64,000 bases of DNA from Zoogloea sp. LCSB751. Its GTDB lineage: Bacteria > Pseudomonadota > Gammaproteobacteria > Burkholderiales > Rhodocyclaceae. The stretch spans positions 151,046 through 215,045 of the forward strand of contig NZ_MWUM01000008.1 in assembly GCF_002028455.1 (NCBI RefSeq), in the 5' to 3' direction. Shown here piece by piece: positions 18,857 through 27,574 of the stretch. The notes below the pieces were generated by a model that was not told the DNA's origin, made no database searches, and was given only the letters and a program-made list of their open reading frames with translations. Each line of letters opens with the position of its first letter. Position 1 is the first letter of the stretch. The translations under genes and the position numbers were made by a program.

Positions 18857-21022
18857 ATGTCAGTTTCCACGGTCTCCCGAGACGTCAATACGTCTGCGTC
18901 TCTGGCCACCGGCCAGTTCTTCACCAACCCCAGCCACAGCAACAAGAAGATCCCTAACCCCCTCCCGCTGCCCGGTGTGGTGATCTTCGTGCATGGCGTG
19001 AATTCGGACGGCGAATGGTTCGACGCCAGCGAAGAAGGCTTATGCAAGGGGCTCAACAAACGGCTGGCCCGGCAGTCAGAGCAGTTGGCGTGCAACGGGC
19101 CCGAGGCTGGGCAGTTGAGGGAAGTGAAATACTCGAATGAACTCACTTCTGCTGGCTTCATCAACCCCGACCGTAGCGCAAAGAACTTCATCGATACAGA
19201 GGCTCCTAACTGGTCACCCGTCATCCGCTTCCGCTGGGGCTATAAGGCAAGCAAAGATGATCTTAAGCTCTACGGCTCCAACGTCTGGCTCAACGAGCAG
19301 GACTACTGGGGCGGCGGCCCCTTCGCCAACGGCTGCACCAGCCTGCCCGACCTCTGGAGCGACGGCACGAACGACCACCTTTTCCTGTGGCTCACCGCCC
19401 AACACCTGAACCCGGTTCCGGGCCGCGACGTCTTCACCTGCCCGCCGCGCAGCTACTACGTTTTCGCTGCACTCAGGCTCGCCAAACTGGTCGCATCGAT
19501 CCGCGCCAAGCAGGCGGACTGCCCGGTCACCATCGTCTGCCACAGCCAGGGAAACATGGTCGGCATCGCCGCAGCATTTCTCGGCGAACGCCTGGGCGAC
19601 GCTGTTGCCGACAATTACATCCTGTGCAATCCGCCGTTGAGCCTGCGGCCCGATAACTTCACCGAGCACTGGACCCAGCGCAACACCATCAGCACGAACA
19701 ACCAGAAGAGCGGACGCCAGACCTCGGCAGCGCGGAACGCAACGCTGGCCCACTACTTCGGGATTCTGCATGCACGCGCCAGCAAGGAGCAGGATGCGGC
19801 CAGCATCGACAAGGCCATGGCCAACGAGAACTGCCCGGTCGGAACCCCATACAAGGCAGGAACGGACCGCAAGACCCACGGCTTCAAGGATCGAACCTAT
19901 GGCCGCGTCACCCTGTATTGCTGCCCCCACGATCAGGTCATCTCGGCAACACCGGTACAGGGTATCGGCTGGCTCGGCATGCACGCAGACGAAATCGAGG
20001 CATGCAACGGGAAAGACGTATTCAGCCAACGGGTCTTCGCCCAAGGCTATCCGGTCGGCGCACCGCCCGGCAAATCCTCCGCCTACCACTATCTGAACGA
20101 CCGCTGGAACAAAGACCGGAAAGACGGCAAGGATAGTTTCTGGCATCCCCCCTCCCCCACCGCCCGCTTCTCCCTGCGCCACGGCCTGGATGCCAACACC
20201 AGCCTGCTCGGCAAGACGATGACCGTCGCGACCTGCTGGCTCCTCAGCGCCGTCGATCTCTTCAAGCTCCCAGTCAATGCCAACCCTAAGGAGAACTGGG
20301 TCATTCCGATCAATGCGCCCCCACTGCCCGAGCCCTTCACCCCCAAGGCCCGCCGCTTCGGCCAGGTCAGCGACCAGTTCGACGAGGGCTACGACCCCGG
20401 TGGCAATTCACGCGACAAACAAAAAGGCAAAGCGGATAAGTCTGCTGATGACCCCTATGACGCCCGCACCACGCAAAAAACAAAGGACGGCTCCATGGAC
20501 GACCGCCCAATGGGCGACGCCAATTCCGAAGCCCAGATGCGCTATGAAGACCGGGCCCGCCTGCGCATGCGGGCCCGGCGCGAAGGGCTGGCCGATGAAA
20601 ACAACCGGGTCGTTGGCGAGGACGACCCCGCGCAGGCCAGTGAATCCCACAAACAATGGCGTAACGCCAAGATCAAGACCTTTCTATCTGAATCGGTTGA
20701 TCAGAATGCAACGGACCACTCGACGATTGTGACGAACCCAATGCATGCGGAGAAGGCGATGGCTTACGACGTTGCGATTGGCGTGTGCAGATTAACCCCA
20801 GATCAACTCCAGGAATTACGAGTGGAAGCGGATTGGCGCTACCTCCCTAGTCTCATTGATCAACACCACCCCCACGCCAATCTATCGGAGTACTTCATGA
20901 GCGGCACAATGAAACGTCAAGATATCCACCTATGGGCAAACTCTGATCCAGAAGCCCTAATGCCATTAACAATCATTGATGAGCGCACCACACAATCCTC
21001 GGCACGCTCCTATCAACAATGA
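18857..21022 (+). CDS. Tle3-like type VI secretion lipase effector (DUF3274)
   Basis: The 721-residue protein has no signal peptide. Its N-terminal alpha/beta-hydrolase part has PGVVIFVHGVNSDGEWFD (about 40-56) and a nucleophile elbow CHSQGN (Ser230), a variant of GxSxG. A later CPHDQVIS (Asp359) probably gives the acid residue. The length, the HGVNSDG motif and the large C-terminal region fit Tle3 phospholipases with DUF3274. From about residue 500 to 620 it has a very charged, low-complexity linker (DKQKGKADKSADDPYDAR). Two immunity-like genes follow directly. No vgrG, PAAR or T6SS core gene is in the window, so it is an orphan effector locus. Confidence 0.8.
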   Translation: MSVSTVSRDVNTSASLATGQFFTNPSHSNKKIPNPLPLPGVVIFVHGVNSDGEWFDASEEGLCKGLNKRLARQSEQLACNGPEAGQLREVKYSNELTSAGFINPDRSAKNFIDTEAPNWSPVIRFRWGYKASKDDLKLYGSNVWLNEQDYWGGGPFANGCTSLPDLWSDGTNDHLFLWLTAQHLNPVPGRDVFTCPPRSYYVFAALRLAKLVASIRAKQADCPVTIVCHSQGNMVGIAAAFLGERLGDAVADNYILCNPPLSLRPDNFTEHWTQRNTISTNNQKSGRQTSAARNATLAHYFGILHARASKEQDAASIDKAMANENCPVGTPYKAGTDRKTHGFKDRTYGRVTLYCCPHDQVISATPVQGIGWLGMHADEIEACNGKDVFSQRVFAQGYPVGAPPGKSSAYHYLNDRWNKDRKDGKDSFWHPPSPTARFSLRHGLDANTSLLGKTMTVATCWLLSAVDLFKLPVNANPKENWVIPINAPPLPEPFTPKARRFGQVSDQFDEGYDPGGNSRDKQKGKADKSADDPYDARTTQKTKDGSMDDRPMGDANSEAQMRYEDRARLRMRARREGLADENNRVVGEDDPAQASESHKQWRNAKIKTFLSESVDQNATDHSTIVTNPMHAEKAMAYDVAIGVCRLTPDQLQELRVEADWRYLPSLIDQHHPHANLSEYFMSGTMKRQDIHLWANSDPEALMPLTIIDERTTQSSARSYQQ

Positions 21023-22494
21023 GATTTTTTTTCGCAAACAGGTGCCGACAAATAGCTTTTTCGGCTTGCGTTTTTCTCACTACGCTGGCTGTCGCCATAT
21101 TGCTAGCCTGGAATCAAGACATAAAAACATCCGCTCATACGTGGAATATCGAGGAGATTATGCTTCGCCTCTTAATTGCCCCTATCGTTCTAAGTGCAAT
21201 GGCTTTCAAGTGGTCACCAACTGAAATCGTTAGCACAGCAACAGCAGCTCCGCCAGACCTAGCCGTATCTGGATCAAACAGAAACGCTATTGCGTTCAGA
21301 GCTCAAATTGTTGGCGTGCAGTGGATGAATCCGCTCGTTCGGCGGGACTACCCGACTGAGTGGCAATTGCTGTGGACACTTGGATTGACAAAGCCCAACC
21401 AGAACGATGAAGTTGTAAAGGAAAAGCCGAAGAAATTTTCATCTGTTCAGCCCATAGCTGCCATTGTCTGGAACATGGGCAGCAAGGTTACCTTTTCAAG
21501 TTTTTTTGGCGGCTATGTGCGCCGGATTCTCCCTCCTTTCGGTCGCCCATACGTCATGAATCCGAACTACTTTTATAGTGTTCAGCCGCGCTCCCCAAAA
21601 GACTGGCGTGAACTTGCCGGCATCCATATCGAATTTGCGCTTCCTGATACGCATCTCTTACCGCCGAATGAAGCGGTGAAAATCGCGCAAGAAGCAATCA
21701 CTTCAGAATTCGAATTCTTCAACCCCAACCTTTCCACCCGCAACGTCCCAGCCGACATACACGTCTCCGTCGGCGGCGCCAGCGTCGGCTTCACGTCCCT
21801 CTCCGCCGCCCTCGATTACCTGAAGACCCACCCCAAGGAATCCGTCTGGGCGATGACCTGGGATTCGCCGGATCACCCGAAGGACGAGCAGATGACCGAG
21901 AACTGCGTCCTCCTCGTCCTCGCCGGCCCCGACTTCGACACGAAACGCGAACCCCTCGCCTGGATCGGCTATCCGGCCGTCAGCAAAAACGAAGACTTCG
22001 AAACCCAGCCCGACGCGTCCCGCCAATTGCAGGCCTGGCAAGCCGCCATCCGCGATGCGGCCACCCAGGCCGACACGACGGTCCCCGCCCTCGGCCACGT
22101 CATCCACGATGCCGGCTTCGGTTCGGATGCGGCCGGACGCCGCTTGGCACAAGTCGGCCATGCCCTCGGCACGCTCAACCCCGAGTTCGACTTCGCCACT
22201 CAGACCTTCAACACCCCCAAGTTGCTTGGCGACATGCGCGCCGGCACGACGCTGACCAATGTGGCGTTGGCCATTGCTTGGACACACCAGAAAGGCAAGC
22301 CGGTGCTGGTGCTCGGCACCACCGAAACCGACCGCCTCAGCGCCGTCGTCGTCACGCCCCCCGCGCGCCCACGTATCTTCGACCCCAACCGCGACTGGTT
22401 CCGCGCCCGCGGCGAGGGCAATGCCTACCTGCCTTGGTGGGGGCTGCGCAAGAACGTGGACTGGGCGACTTATCCGCAGGGGTTTTCCGATTGA
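21019..22494 (+). CDS. Immunity-like protein 1 (DUF2875-like), membrane-anchored
   Basis: The 491-residue protein starts with ATGA overlapping the effector stop. Two hydrophobic segments near residues 10-31 and 46-65 predict an inner-membrane anchor. The body has VGVQWMNPLVRRDYPTEWQLLWTLGL and later SVGGASVGFTSLSAALDYL, resembling the DUF2875 proteins encoded beside Tle3 lipases. It probably blocks the lipase in the periplasm. The 5' part of the gene is AT-richer than the 3' part, and the last 760 bases are almost the same as those of the next gene. Confidence 0.7.
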   Translation: MRFFFANRCRQIAFSACVFLTTLAVAILLAWNQDIKTSAHTWNIEEIMLRLLIAPIVLSAMAFKWSPTEIVSTATAAPPDLAVSGSNRNAIAFRAQIVGVQWMNPLVRRDYPTEWQLLWTLGLTKPNQNDEVVKEKPKKFSSVQPIAAIVWNMGSKVTFSSFFGGYVRRILPPFGRPYVMNPNYFYSVQPRSPKDWRELAGIHIEFALPDTHLLPPNEAVKIAQEAITSEFEFFNPNLSTRNVPADIHVSVGGASVGFTSLSAALDYLKTHPKESVWAMTWDSPDHPKDEQMTENCVLLVLAGPDFDTKREPLAWIGYPAVSKNEDFETQPDASRQLQAWQAAIRDAATQADTTVPALGHVIHDAGFGSDAAGRRLAQVGHALGTLNPEFDFATQTFNTPKLLGDMRAGTTLTNVALAIAWTHQKGKPVLVLGTTETDRLSAVVVTPPARPRIFDPNRDWFRARGEGNAYLPWWGLRKNVDWATYPQGFSD

Positions 22495-23789
22495 AAGCTG
22501 TTCTTGCCGGCCTGATCGGGCTTCTTGCCGGGTGCGCCTCGATCAACGAGTCCACACGAACGCAGCAGCTGGATTGCCCACTGGCCCCTTTCCGGGCACA
22601 GGTCGTTGGCGTGCAATGGATGAACCCACTTGTGAGACGGGACTACCCTACCGAGTGGCAATTGCTGTGGACGCTTGGATTAGCAAGACCGAACAAAAAC
22701 GACGACATGGTCAGAACAGAGCCTGCTTCATTTAGTACGCTTCAACCAGTCGCTGCCATCGTCTGGAACATAAACGGTAGGGTCACGTTTAAAAATTTCT
22801 TTGGCGGATACGTGGATGAAATTCTGCGCCCGTTCGGAAGCCGATATGTTTTGAACGCCGACTACTTCTACACCATCCAACCGCGCTTCACGAGAAACTG
22901 GCGCGAGCTCGCGGGTATCCATATTGAGTTCGCACTTCCCGATACTCTTCTCCTCCCCCCGGACGAGGCCATCAAGATAGTCCAGGCGGAGATGAAGTCT
23001 GAATTCCAGTTTCACAACCCAAGGCTCTCCACCCGCAACATCCCCGCCGACGTCCACGTCTCCGTCGGCGGCGCCAGCGTCGGTTTCACCTCCCTCACCG
23101 CTGCCCTCGACTACCTGAAAACCCACCCCAAGGAGTCCGTCTGGGCGATGACCTGGGATTCGCCGGATCACCCGAAGGACGAGCAGATGACCGAGAACTG
23201 CGTCCTCCTCGTCCTCGCCGGCCCCGACTTCGACACGAAGCGCGAACCGCTCGCCTGGATCGGCTATCCCGCAGTCCACAAGGTTGGGGACTTCGAAATC
23301 AGTGCGAACGAATATCACCCCTTGCTGGCCTGGCAAGCCGCCATCCGCGATGCGGCGACGCAGGCCGACACGACGGTCCCCGCCCTCGGCCACGTCATCC
23401 ACGATGCCGGCTTCGGCTCCGATGCGGCCGGACGCCGGCTGGCGCAAGCCGGCCATGCCCTCGGCACGCTCAACCCGGAGTTCGATTTCGCCACTCAGAC
23501 CTTCAACACCCCCAAGTTGCTCGGCGACATGCGCGCCGGCACGGCGCTGACCAACGTCGCCCTGGCCATTGCCTGGACGCACCAGAAAGGCAAGCCCGTG
23601 CTGGTACTCGGCACCACCGAAACCGACCGCCTCAGCGCTGTCGTCGTCACCCCACCGTCCCGCCCACGTATCTTCGATCCCAACCGCGACTGGTTCCGCG
23701 CCCGCGGCGAGGGCAATGCCTATCTGCCCTGGTGGGGGCTGCGCAAGAACGCGGACTGGGCTACGTACCCGCAGGGGTTCTCCGATTGA
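22491..23789 (+). CDS. Immunity-like protein 2 (DUF2875-like), lipoprotein
   Basis: This paralogue of the preceding gene has a TTG start at 22491 overlapping the upstream TGA, which gives a short signal peptide and lipobox (GLLAGC) and so a lipid-anchored periplasmic protein of about 432 residues. The mature body again has VGVQWMNPLVRRDYPTEWQLLWTLGL and SVGGASVGFTSL. The C-terminal 250 residues match copy 1 closely except for a patch of about 15 residues after IGYPAV. The anchor type differs from copy 1 (lipid versus helices). Confidence 0.7.
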   Translation: MKAVLAGLIGLLAGCASINESTRTQQLDCPLAPFRAQVVGVQWMNPLVRRDYPTEWQLLWTLGLARPNKNDDMVRTEPASFSTLQPVAAIVWNINGRVTFKNFFGGYVDEILRPFGSRYVLNADYFYTIQPRFTRNWRELAGIHIEFALPDTLLLPPDEAIKIVQAEMKSEFQFHNPRLSTRNIPADVHVSVGGASVGFTSLTAALDYLKTHPKESVWAMTWDSPDHPKDEQMTENCVLLVLAGPDFDTKREPLAWIGYPAVHKVGDFEISANEYHPLLAWQAAIRDAATQADTTVPALGHVIHDAGFGSDAAGRRLAQAGHALGTLNPEFDFATQTFNTPKLLGDMRAGTALTNVALAIAWTHQKGKPVLVLGTTETDRLSAVVVTPPSRPRIFDPNRDWFRARGEGNAYLPWWGLRKNADWATYPQGFSD

Positions 23790-23857
23790 TTGTCATGAAC
23801 CGTATTGGCGGCTGCAGGGGAAAGAGGACATCGCTACCCGGCAGGCGAGGACTCGAC

Positions 23858-24328
23858 TCAGGACGGAAGCACGCCCGCGCCTGTGCTGCCAAAACGTGTG
23901 ATCAGTGGTAGGCGGGCCAGCAGCGCGTCCCAATCCACCGCATCCAAGGTGTTCTTGACCAGCAGGCCGAGGTCGGTTTCGCCTTCCATCAGCAGGCGGC
24001 GGCTGAAGAACAGGGTGTCCGGGTCTTCCTCGCGCAACGCGAGGGCCAGGTAGTCGCGGGTGGTGGCGGAGATGGTCAGGTCCGGCTGGCGCGAGTCGAA
24101 CCGCGGGCGGAAGCCTCGCGAAGTGAAGGTGAAGCGCAGCGCCAGGCCAGCGTCGGTGACCTTGAGGAGCAGGCGCTTGCCGGTCAGCGGCTCCAGCGTG
24201 TCGCGGGGCAGGATGCGGTCGAGGGCCAGGTTGAGGGCGCCGACCAGCGCCAGCGTCGGCGGCAGTTGGGGCAGGCGGGCACCGACGCTGGCAATCGGCT
24301 TGGGCAGGGTGAAGGCGGGCAGTTTCAT
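23858..24328 (-). CDS. ubiT: UbiT, SCP2-domain accessory factor for anaerobic ubiquinone synthesis
   Basis: The 156-residue protein carries an SCP2 sterol-carrier-like fold (LTISATTRDYLALALREEDPDTLFFSRRLLMEGETDLGL). UbiT binds polyisoprenoid ubiquinone intermediates and, with UbiU and UbiV, allows ring hydroxylation without O2. It lies 19 bases after ubiV and ends the ubiU-ubiV-ubiT run, the usual gene company that supports the name. Confidence 0.9.
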   Translation of the reverse strand: MKLPAFTLPKPIASVGARLPQLPPTLALVGALNLALDRILPRDTLEPLTGKRLLLKVTDAGLALRFTFTSRGFRPRFDSRQPDLTISATTRDYLALALREEDPDTLFFSRRLLMEGETDLGLLVKNTLDAVDWDALLARLPLITRFGSTGAGVLPS

Positions 24329-24347
24329 GGGCGGGCACTCCGGAAAA

Positions 24348-25253
24348 TCAGGCGGTGACGAGTTGTTCGACGCCCGGGCGGCCGTGCCAGAAACCGTTGC
24401 ACGGGGCTTCCGGCAGTAGCGGGCGGGCGTTGCGCAGGGCTTCGGCGGGCGGCAGCTGGCCGGCCAGGGCCTGGCGGAACAGGTCGATGACTTCGGCGGT
24501 GTGTTCGCCCTGGGGGCTGATGCGCAGGATGTCGAGGCCGTCGGCCTGCACGGCAGGCAGGTCGCCGAGCAGGGTGTGCACGTGGGCGGACTGGGTCTGG
24601 ATGCCGTTGAGGGTCAGGAAGGGCTCGCCTTCGCGGGTCTTCAGCGGAATGCCATCGGCGAACTGCAGGCAGCGGAACTCGCAGGTGTCCTTCTGCAGGT
24701 TGTAGTGGCGGGCGGTGAAGCAGCGCGCCGAGAAGGCCAGCGGCAGGCGGCCGTGGGCGAAGACTTCGACTTCCATCGGCCGGCCGAGGCCGCCGCGCAG
24801 CTCGGCGATCTGCTGGCGCGACATTTCCGGCGGGGCGACCCAGCGGCTGGCGCCAAGCTCGGCGAACATGCCGAGGGTGGCCGGGTTGAAGATGTTCAGC
24901 GTCGGGCCGGCGATCCAGTCCGTGACCGGCGCGTCGCTGTCGGTGAGCAGGCGCACCGCGCCCATGTCGTTGGCTTCGACGCGGAAGCGGCCGTTGGCGA
25001 CGATGCGGCGCAGGGTCTTGAGGTCGGATTCGGATTCGACCAGCACCTGGCTGGACAGCACGACTTCCTTGCCGGCGGCAGCGAGGATGTCGGCCACTTC
25101 GAGCCAGTCGCTGAGGCGCAGTTCGTGGCGGCGGGAGCACACCGTCTCGCCGAGATAGACGATATCCACCGGCGCGTCGGCCATGTCGGCGTAGAACGCC
25201 AGCGTGGCCTGGCGGGGCCAGTAGTAGAGCAGGGGACCGAGGGCGAGTTTCAT
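24348..25253 (-). CDS. ubiV: UbiV, O2-independent ubiquinone hydroxylation protein (U32 family)
   Basis: The 301-residue protein starts [45 protein letters not shown], with the U32 fold and Fe-S cysteines in [27 protein letters not shown] (C-x3-C pair). UbiV forms a [4Fe-4S] heterodimer with UbiU that hydroxylates the ubiquinone ring under anoxia using prephenate. It follows ubiU by about 90 bases, a gap filled by two stem-loops. Confidence 0.92.
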   Translation of the reverse strand: MKLALGPLLYYWPRQATLAFYADMADAPVDIVYLGETVCSRRHELRLSDWLEVADILAAAGKEVVLSSQVLVESESDLKTLRRIVANGRFRVEANDMGAVRLLTDSDAPVTDWIAGPTLNIFNPATLGMFAELGASRWVAPPEMSRQQIAELRGGLGRPMEVEVFAHGRLPLAFSARCFTARHYNLQKDTCEFRCLQFADGIPLKTREGEPFLTLNGIQTQSAHVHTLLGDLPAVQADGLDILRISPQGEHTAEVIDLFRQALAGQLPPAEALRNARPLLPEAPCNGFWHGRPGVEQLVTA

Positions 25254-25259
25254 CGGGTT

Positions 25260-25312
25260 CCAATAAAACGATGGGCCGCCCCGAGTTTTATTGGCCCCCC
25301 CGCTGGGGGGCC
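25260..25312 (-). repeat. Two stem-loops between ubiU and ubiV
   Basis: CCAATAAAAC/GTTTTATTGG (25260-25294, perfect 10 bp) and GGCCCCCC-CGCT-GGGGGGCC (25293-25312, perfect 8 bp) overlap end to end in the ubiU-ubiV gap. The second resembles REP-like G/C palindromes followed by CGCGGAGCGG-type ends. They may stabilise the upstream mRNA or attenuate ubiV. Confidence 0.6.
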
Positions 25313-25341
25313 TGACGCGGAGCGGCAGGTTTGGGGGGAGC

Positions 25342-26355
25342 CTATTTCCAAGGACGGTAGTAGGCGCCGAGGGTGTGGCTCTGGCCTTCGGACACCTTGT
25401 TGAGTTCGGCCATCCACGCTGCCTCGACGCGGAAGGGCGCGGTGTCGGTCTGCAGGCGGTCGATGGCGGCGCGCCATACCTTGGTGACTTGAGTTACGTA
25501 GGCCGGGCTGCGCTGGCGGCCCTCGATCTTGATCGCGCGCACGCCGACGCGGGCCAGCTCGGGCAACAGTTCCAGCGTGTTGAGGCTGGTGGGCTCCTCG
25601 ATGGCGTAGTAGGTCTCGCCGTTCACGTCGAAGCGGCCCTTGCACAGGGTCGGGTAGCCGGCCCGCTCGCCGTCGGCGAAGCGGTCGATGAGGATGCCGT
25701 TGAGGCGGGTTTCCATGCCCTTCGGGGTTTGCTCCCAGCGCACGTGCTTGCCCGGCGAGCAGGCACCGTTGCAGTTGGGGGATTCGCCGGTGGCGTAGGC
25801 TGACAGCGCGCAGCGCCCCTCGACCATCACGCACAGCCCGCCGAAGCCGAATACCTCGATCTCCACCGGGGTGTTGGCGATCACATGTTCGACCTGGGCG
25901 AGGGATAGCACGCGCGGCAGCACAGCCCGCGAAATACCGAAACGTTCGTAGTAGAAATTGATGGCGTCGTAGCTGGTGGCCGAGCCCTGGACCGACAGGT
26001 GCAGGCGCAGCTGCGGGTGGGTCTTGCGGGCGTAGGCCATCAGGCCGGGGTCGGCGAGGATCAGCGCGTCGATGCCGCAGGCGGCGGCGCGATCCACCGC
26101 GCCGGTCCAGCTCGACCAGTTGCCGGTCTGCGGGTAGGTGTTGAGGGCCAGCAGCACCTTTCGACCGCGTTCGTGGGCATAGCGCACGCCGTCGGCCATC
26201 GACTTGTCGTCGAAGTTGAGGCCGGTGAAGTTGCGGGCGTTGGTGGCGTCCTTGAAGCCGAGATAGACGCAGTCGGCGCCGTTGTCGATGGCGGTCTTGA
26301 GGGCGGGCAGGCTGCCGGCGGGGCAGACCAGTTCGATCGGATGCGCGGGAGTCAT
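25342..26355 (-). CDS. ubiU: UbiU, O2-independent ubiquinone hydroxylation protein (U32 family)
   Basis: The 337-residue U32 protein begins [43 protein letters not shown]. The Fe-S ligands are visible in [16 protein letters not shown] and CNGACSPG (four cysteines, about residues 170-195). It partners UbiV. An FNR-type box stands at the correct distance upstream, so the operon should be on under low oxygen. RBS spacing at 26355 is short but consistent with the predicted transcript start. Confidence 0.93.
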   Translation of the reverse strand: MTPAHPIELVCPAGSLPALKTAIDNGADCVYLGFKDATNARNFTGLNFDDKSMADGVRYAHERGRKVLLALNTYPQTGNWSSWTGAVDRAAACGIDALILADPGLMAYARKTHPQLRLHLSVQGSATSYDAINFYYERFGISRAVLPRVLSLAQVEHVIANTPVEIEVFGFGGLCVMVEGRCALSAYATGESPNCNGACSPGKHVRWEQTPKGMETRLNGILIDRFADGERAGYPTLCKGRFDVNGETYYAIEEPTSLNTLELLPELARVGVRAIKIEGRQRSPAYVTQVTKVWRAAIDRLQTDTAPFRVEAAWMAELNKVSEGQSHTLGAYYRPWK

Positions 26356-26386
26356 GGGTTCCGGGGGCGAAAAATGACGCCGGCGG

Positions 26387-26428
26387 ACTATAGGCTCGCT
26401 CGGCCAGGTGGGCCTTGACCGCGGTCAA
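26387..26428 (-). promoter_or_regulatory. FNR/ANR-type class II promoter of ubiUVT
   Basis: The palindrome TTGACCGCGGTCAA (26415-26428) fits the FNR/ANR consensus TTGAY-N4-RTCAA exactly. On the minus strand a -10 element TATAGT lies at 26392-26387. The box centre is 41-42 bases before the implied start near 26380, the classic class II activator geometry. The untranslated leader to ubiU would be about 25 bases. The same box might also act on the divergent substrate-binding gene. Confidence 0.82.
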
Positions 26429-26553
26429 CGGGGTGGAGGGTCGCCCGCGGGCTGTACGTTACGTTGGCCGAATGTGTCGGGCGGTTTCGGGACATGGGCA
26501 TTTTTTGAACTCCGGTGCATACTTGCCGGAAAAGCAATTTATCGATCCGGCTT

Positions 26554-27549
26554 ATGACCTTGTCCGCGCCCTTGTCGCGTCGCCGCTTTCTGTCTGTCGC
26601 CGTCGGCGCCGCCTTGCTGGCGCAGGGGTGTACTGCGGCGCGGCGTGAGCCGCTCAAGTTCGCCACCAATCCGTGGCCGGGTTTCGATCCCCTCTACATC
26701 GCGCGGGACAAGGGTTACTTCAGCGACGCCGGGTTGGACGTGAACCTGGTTGATCTCACCTCCATCGGTGCAGCGCGGCGGGCCTTCGAACGCGGCCAGG
26801 TGGACGGTTGCGGGGCGACGCTGGTGGAGATCCTGCTGGCGGCCGACCAGGCCGGCCTGCGGCCGCAGATCGCGGCGGTGGTCGATTATTCCGACGGCGC
26901 CGACGTGTTGATCGGGACTGTCGGCTTGTCCGGCCCGGCCGATCTGCGCGGCCGGCGGGTGGCCATCGAGCCGGGTACCTTGCACATCCAGTTGCTGGCC
27001 CTGGCGCTGGCCAGCGTGGGGCTCGGCATCCGTGACGTGACCCTCGTGCCGATGCCGCAGAACGCGATGCCGACGGCTTTTGCCGAAGCGCAGGTGGCCG
27101 CCGCGGTGTGCTTTCCGCCGGAGTCCCATCGACTGCAGGAGACCGGCGGCAAGGTCCTGTTCCACAGTGGCCAGGTGCCGGGCGAGGTGGTGGACACGCT
27201 GGTCTTCGACGGGGCCTTCGTGGCCCGCCGCGGTGCCGACGTGAAGGCCTTCATCGGAGCCTATTACAAGGCCATGGATTTTCTTGCCCGTAATGCCGAT
27301 GAGGCTCAGCGCATCATGGCCCGGCGGGAGAACGTCAGCGTCGCCGAATTGCGGGAGACGCTGGCTGGCCTGCGCTACGTGACGCACGGGGAGCAGCGTG
27401 ACCTGCTGGCGCCCGACGGGCCGGTGGAGCACTCCCTGAATCGCCTGCAGGGGGCGATGATGGAACTGGCCCAGTTGCGCCGGCGCCGGACCTTGAAGGA
27501 TTTCCTGATTGCCCGCGATCTCCTCGCCGAGCGTGGCAGCCTCGCGTGA
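26554..27549 (+). CDS. NMT1/SsuA-type solute-binding lipoprotein
   Basis: The roughly 331-residue protein starts MTLSAPLSRRRFLSVAVG and has a lipobox (LLAQGC), so it is membrane-anchored in the periplasm. The mature part is an ABC nitrate/sulfonate/taurine-type binding protein (LKFATNPWPGFDPLYIARDKGYFSDAGLDVNL; GQVDGCGATLVEILLA). No permease or ATPase gene is near. It ends 25 bases before a GGDEF/EAL gene on the same strand, so it may sense a ligand for that signalling protein. The ligand is unknown. Confidence 0.82.
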   Translation: MTLSAPLSRRRFLSVAVGAALLAQGCTAARREPLKFATNPWPGFDPLYIARDKGYFSDAGLDVNLVDLTSIGAARRAFERGQVDGCGATLVEILLAADQAGLRPQIAAVVDYSDGADVLIGTVGLSGPADLRGRRVAIEPGTLHIQLLALALASVGLGIRDVTLVPMPQNAMPTAFAEAQVAAAVCFPPESHRLQETGGKVLFHSGQVPGEVVDTLVFDGAFVARRGADVKAFIGAYYKAMDFLARNADEAQRIMARRENVSVAELRETLAGLRYVTHGEQRDLLAPDGPVEHSLNRLQGAMMELAQLRRRRTLKDFLIARDLLAERGSLA

Positions 27550-27574
27550 TGCGGCAGCCGGAGGGGGAGCATAG

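Noticed and set aside
21019..23789. The 760-bp duplication as an insertion sequence
   Set aside because: It lies inside two homologous coding regions, has no terminal repeats or transposase, and is explained by gene duplication with conversion.
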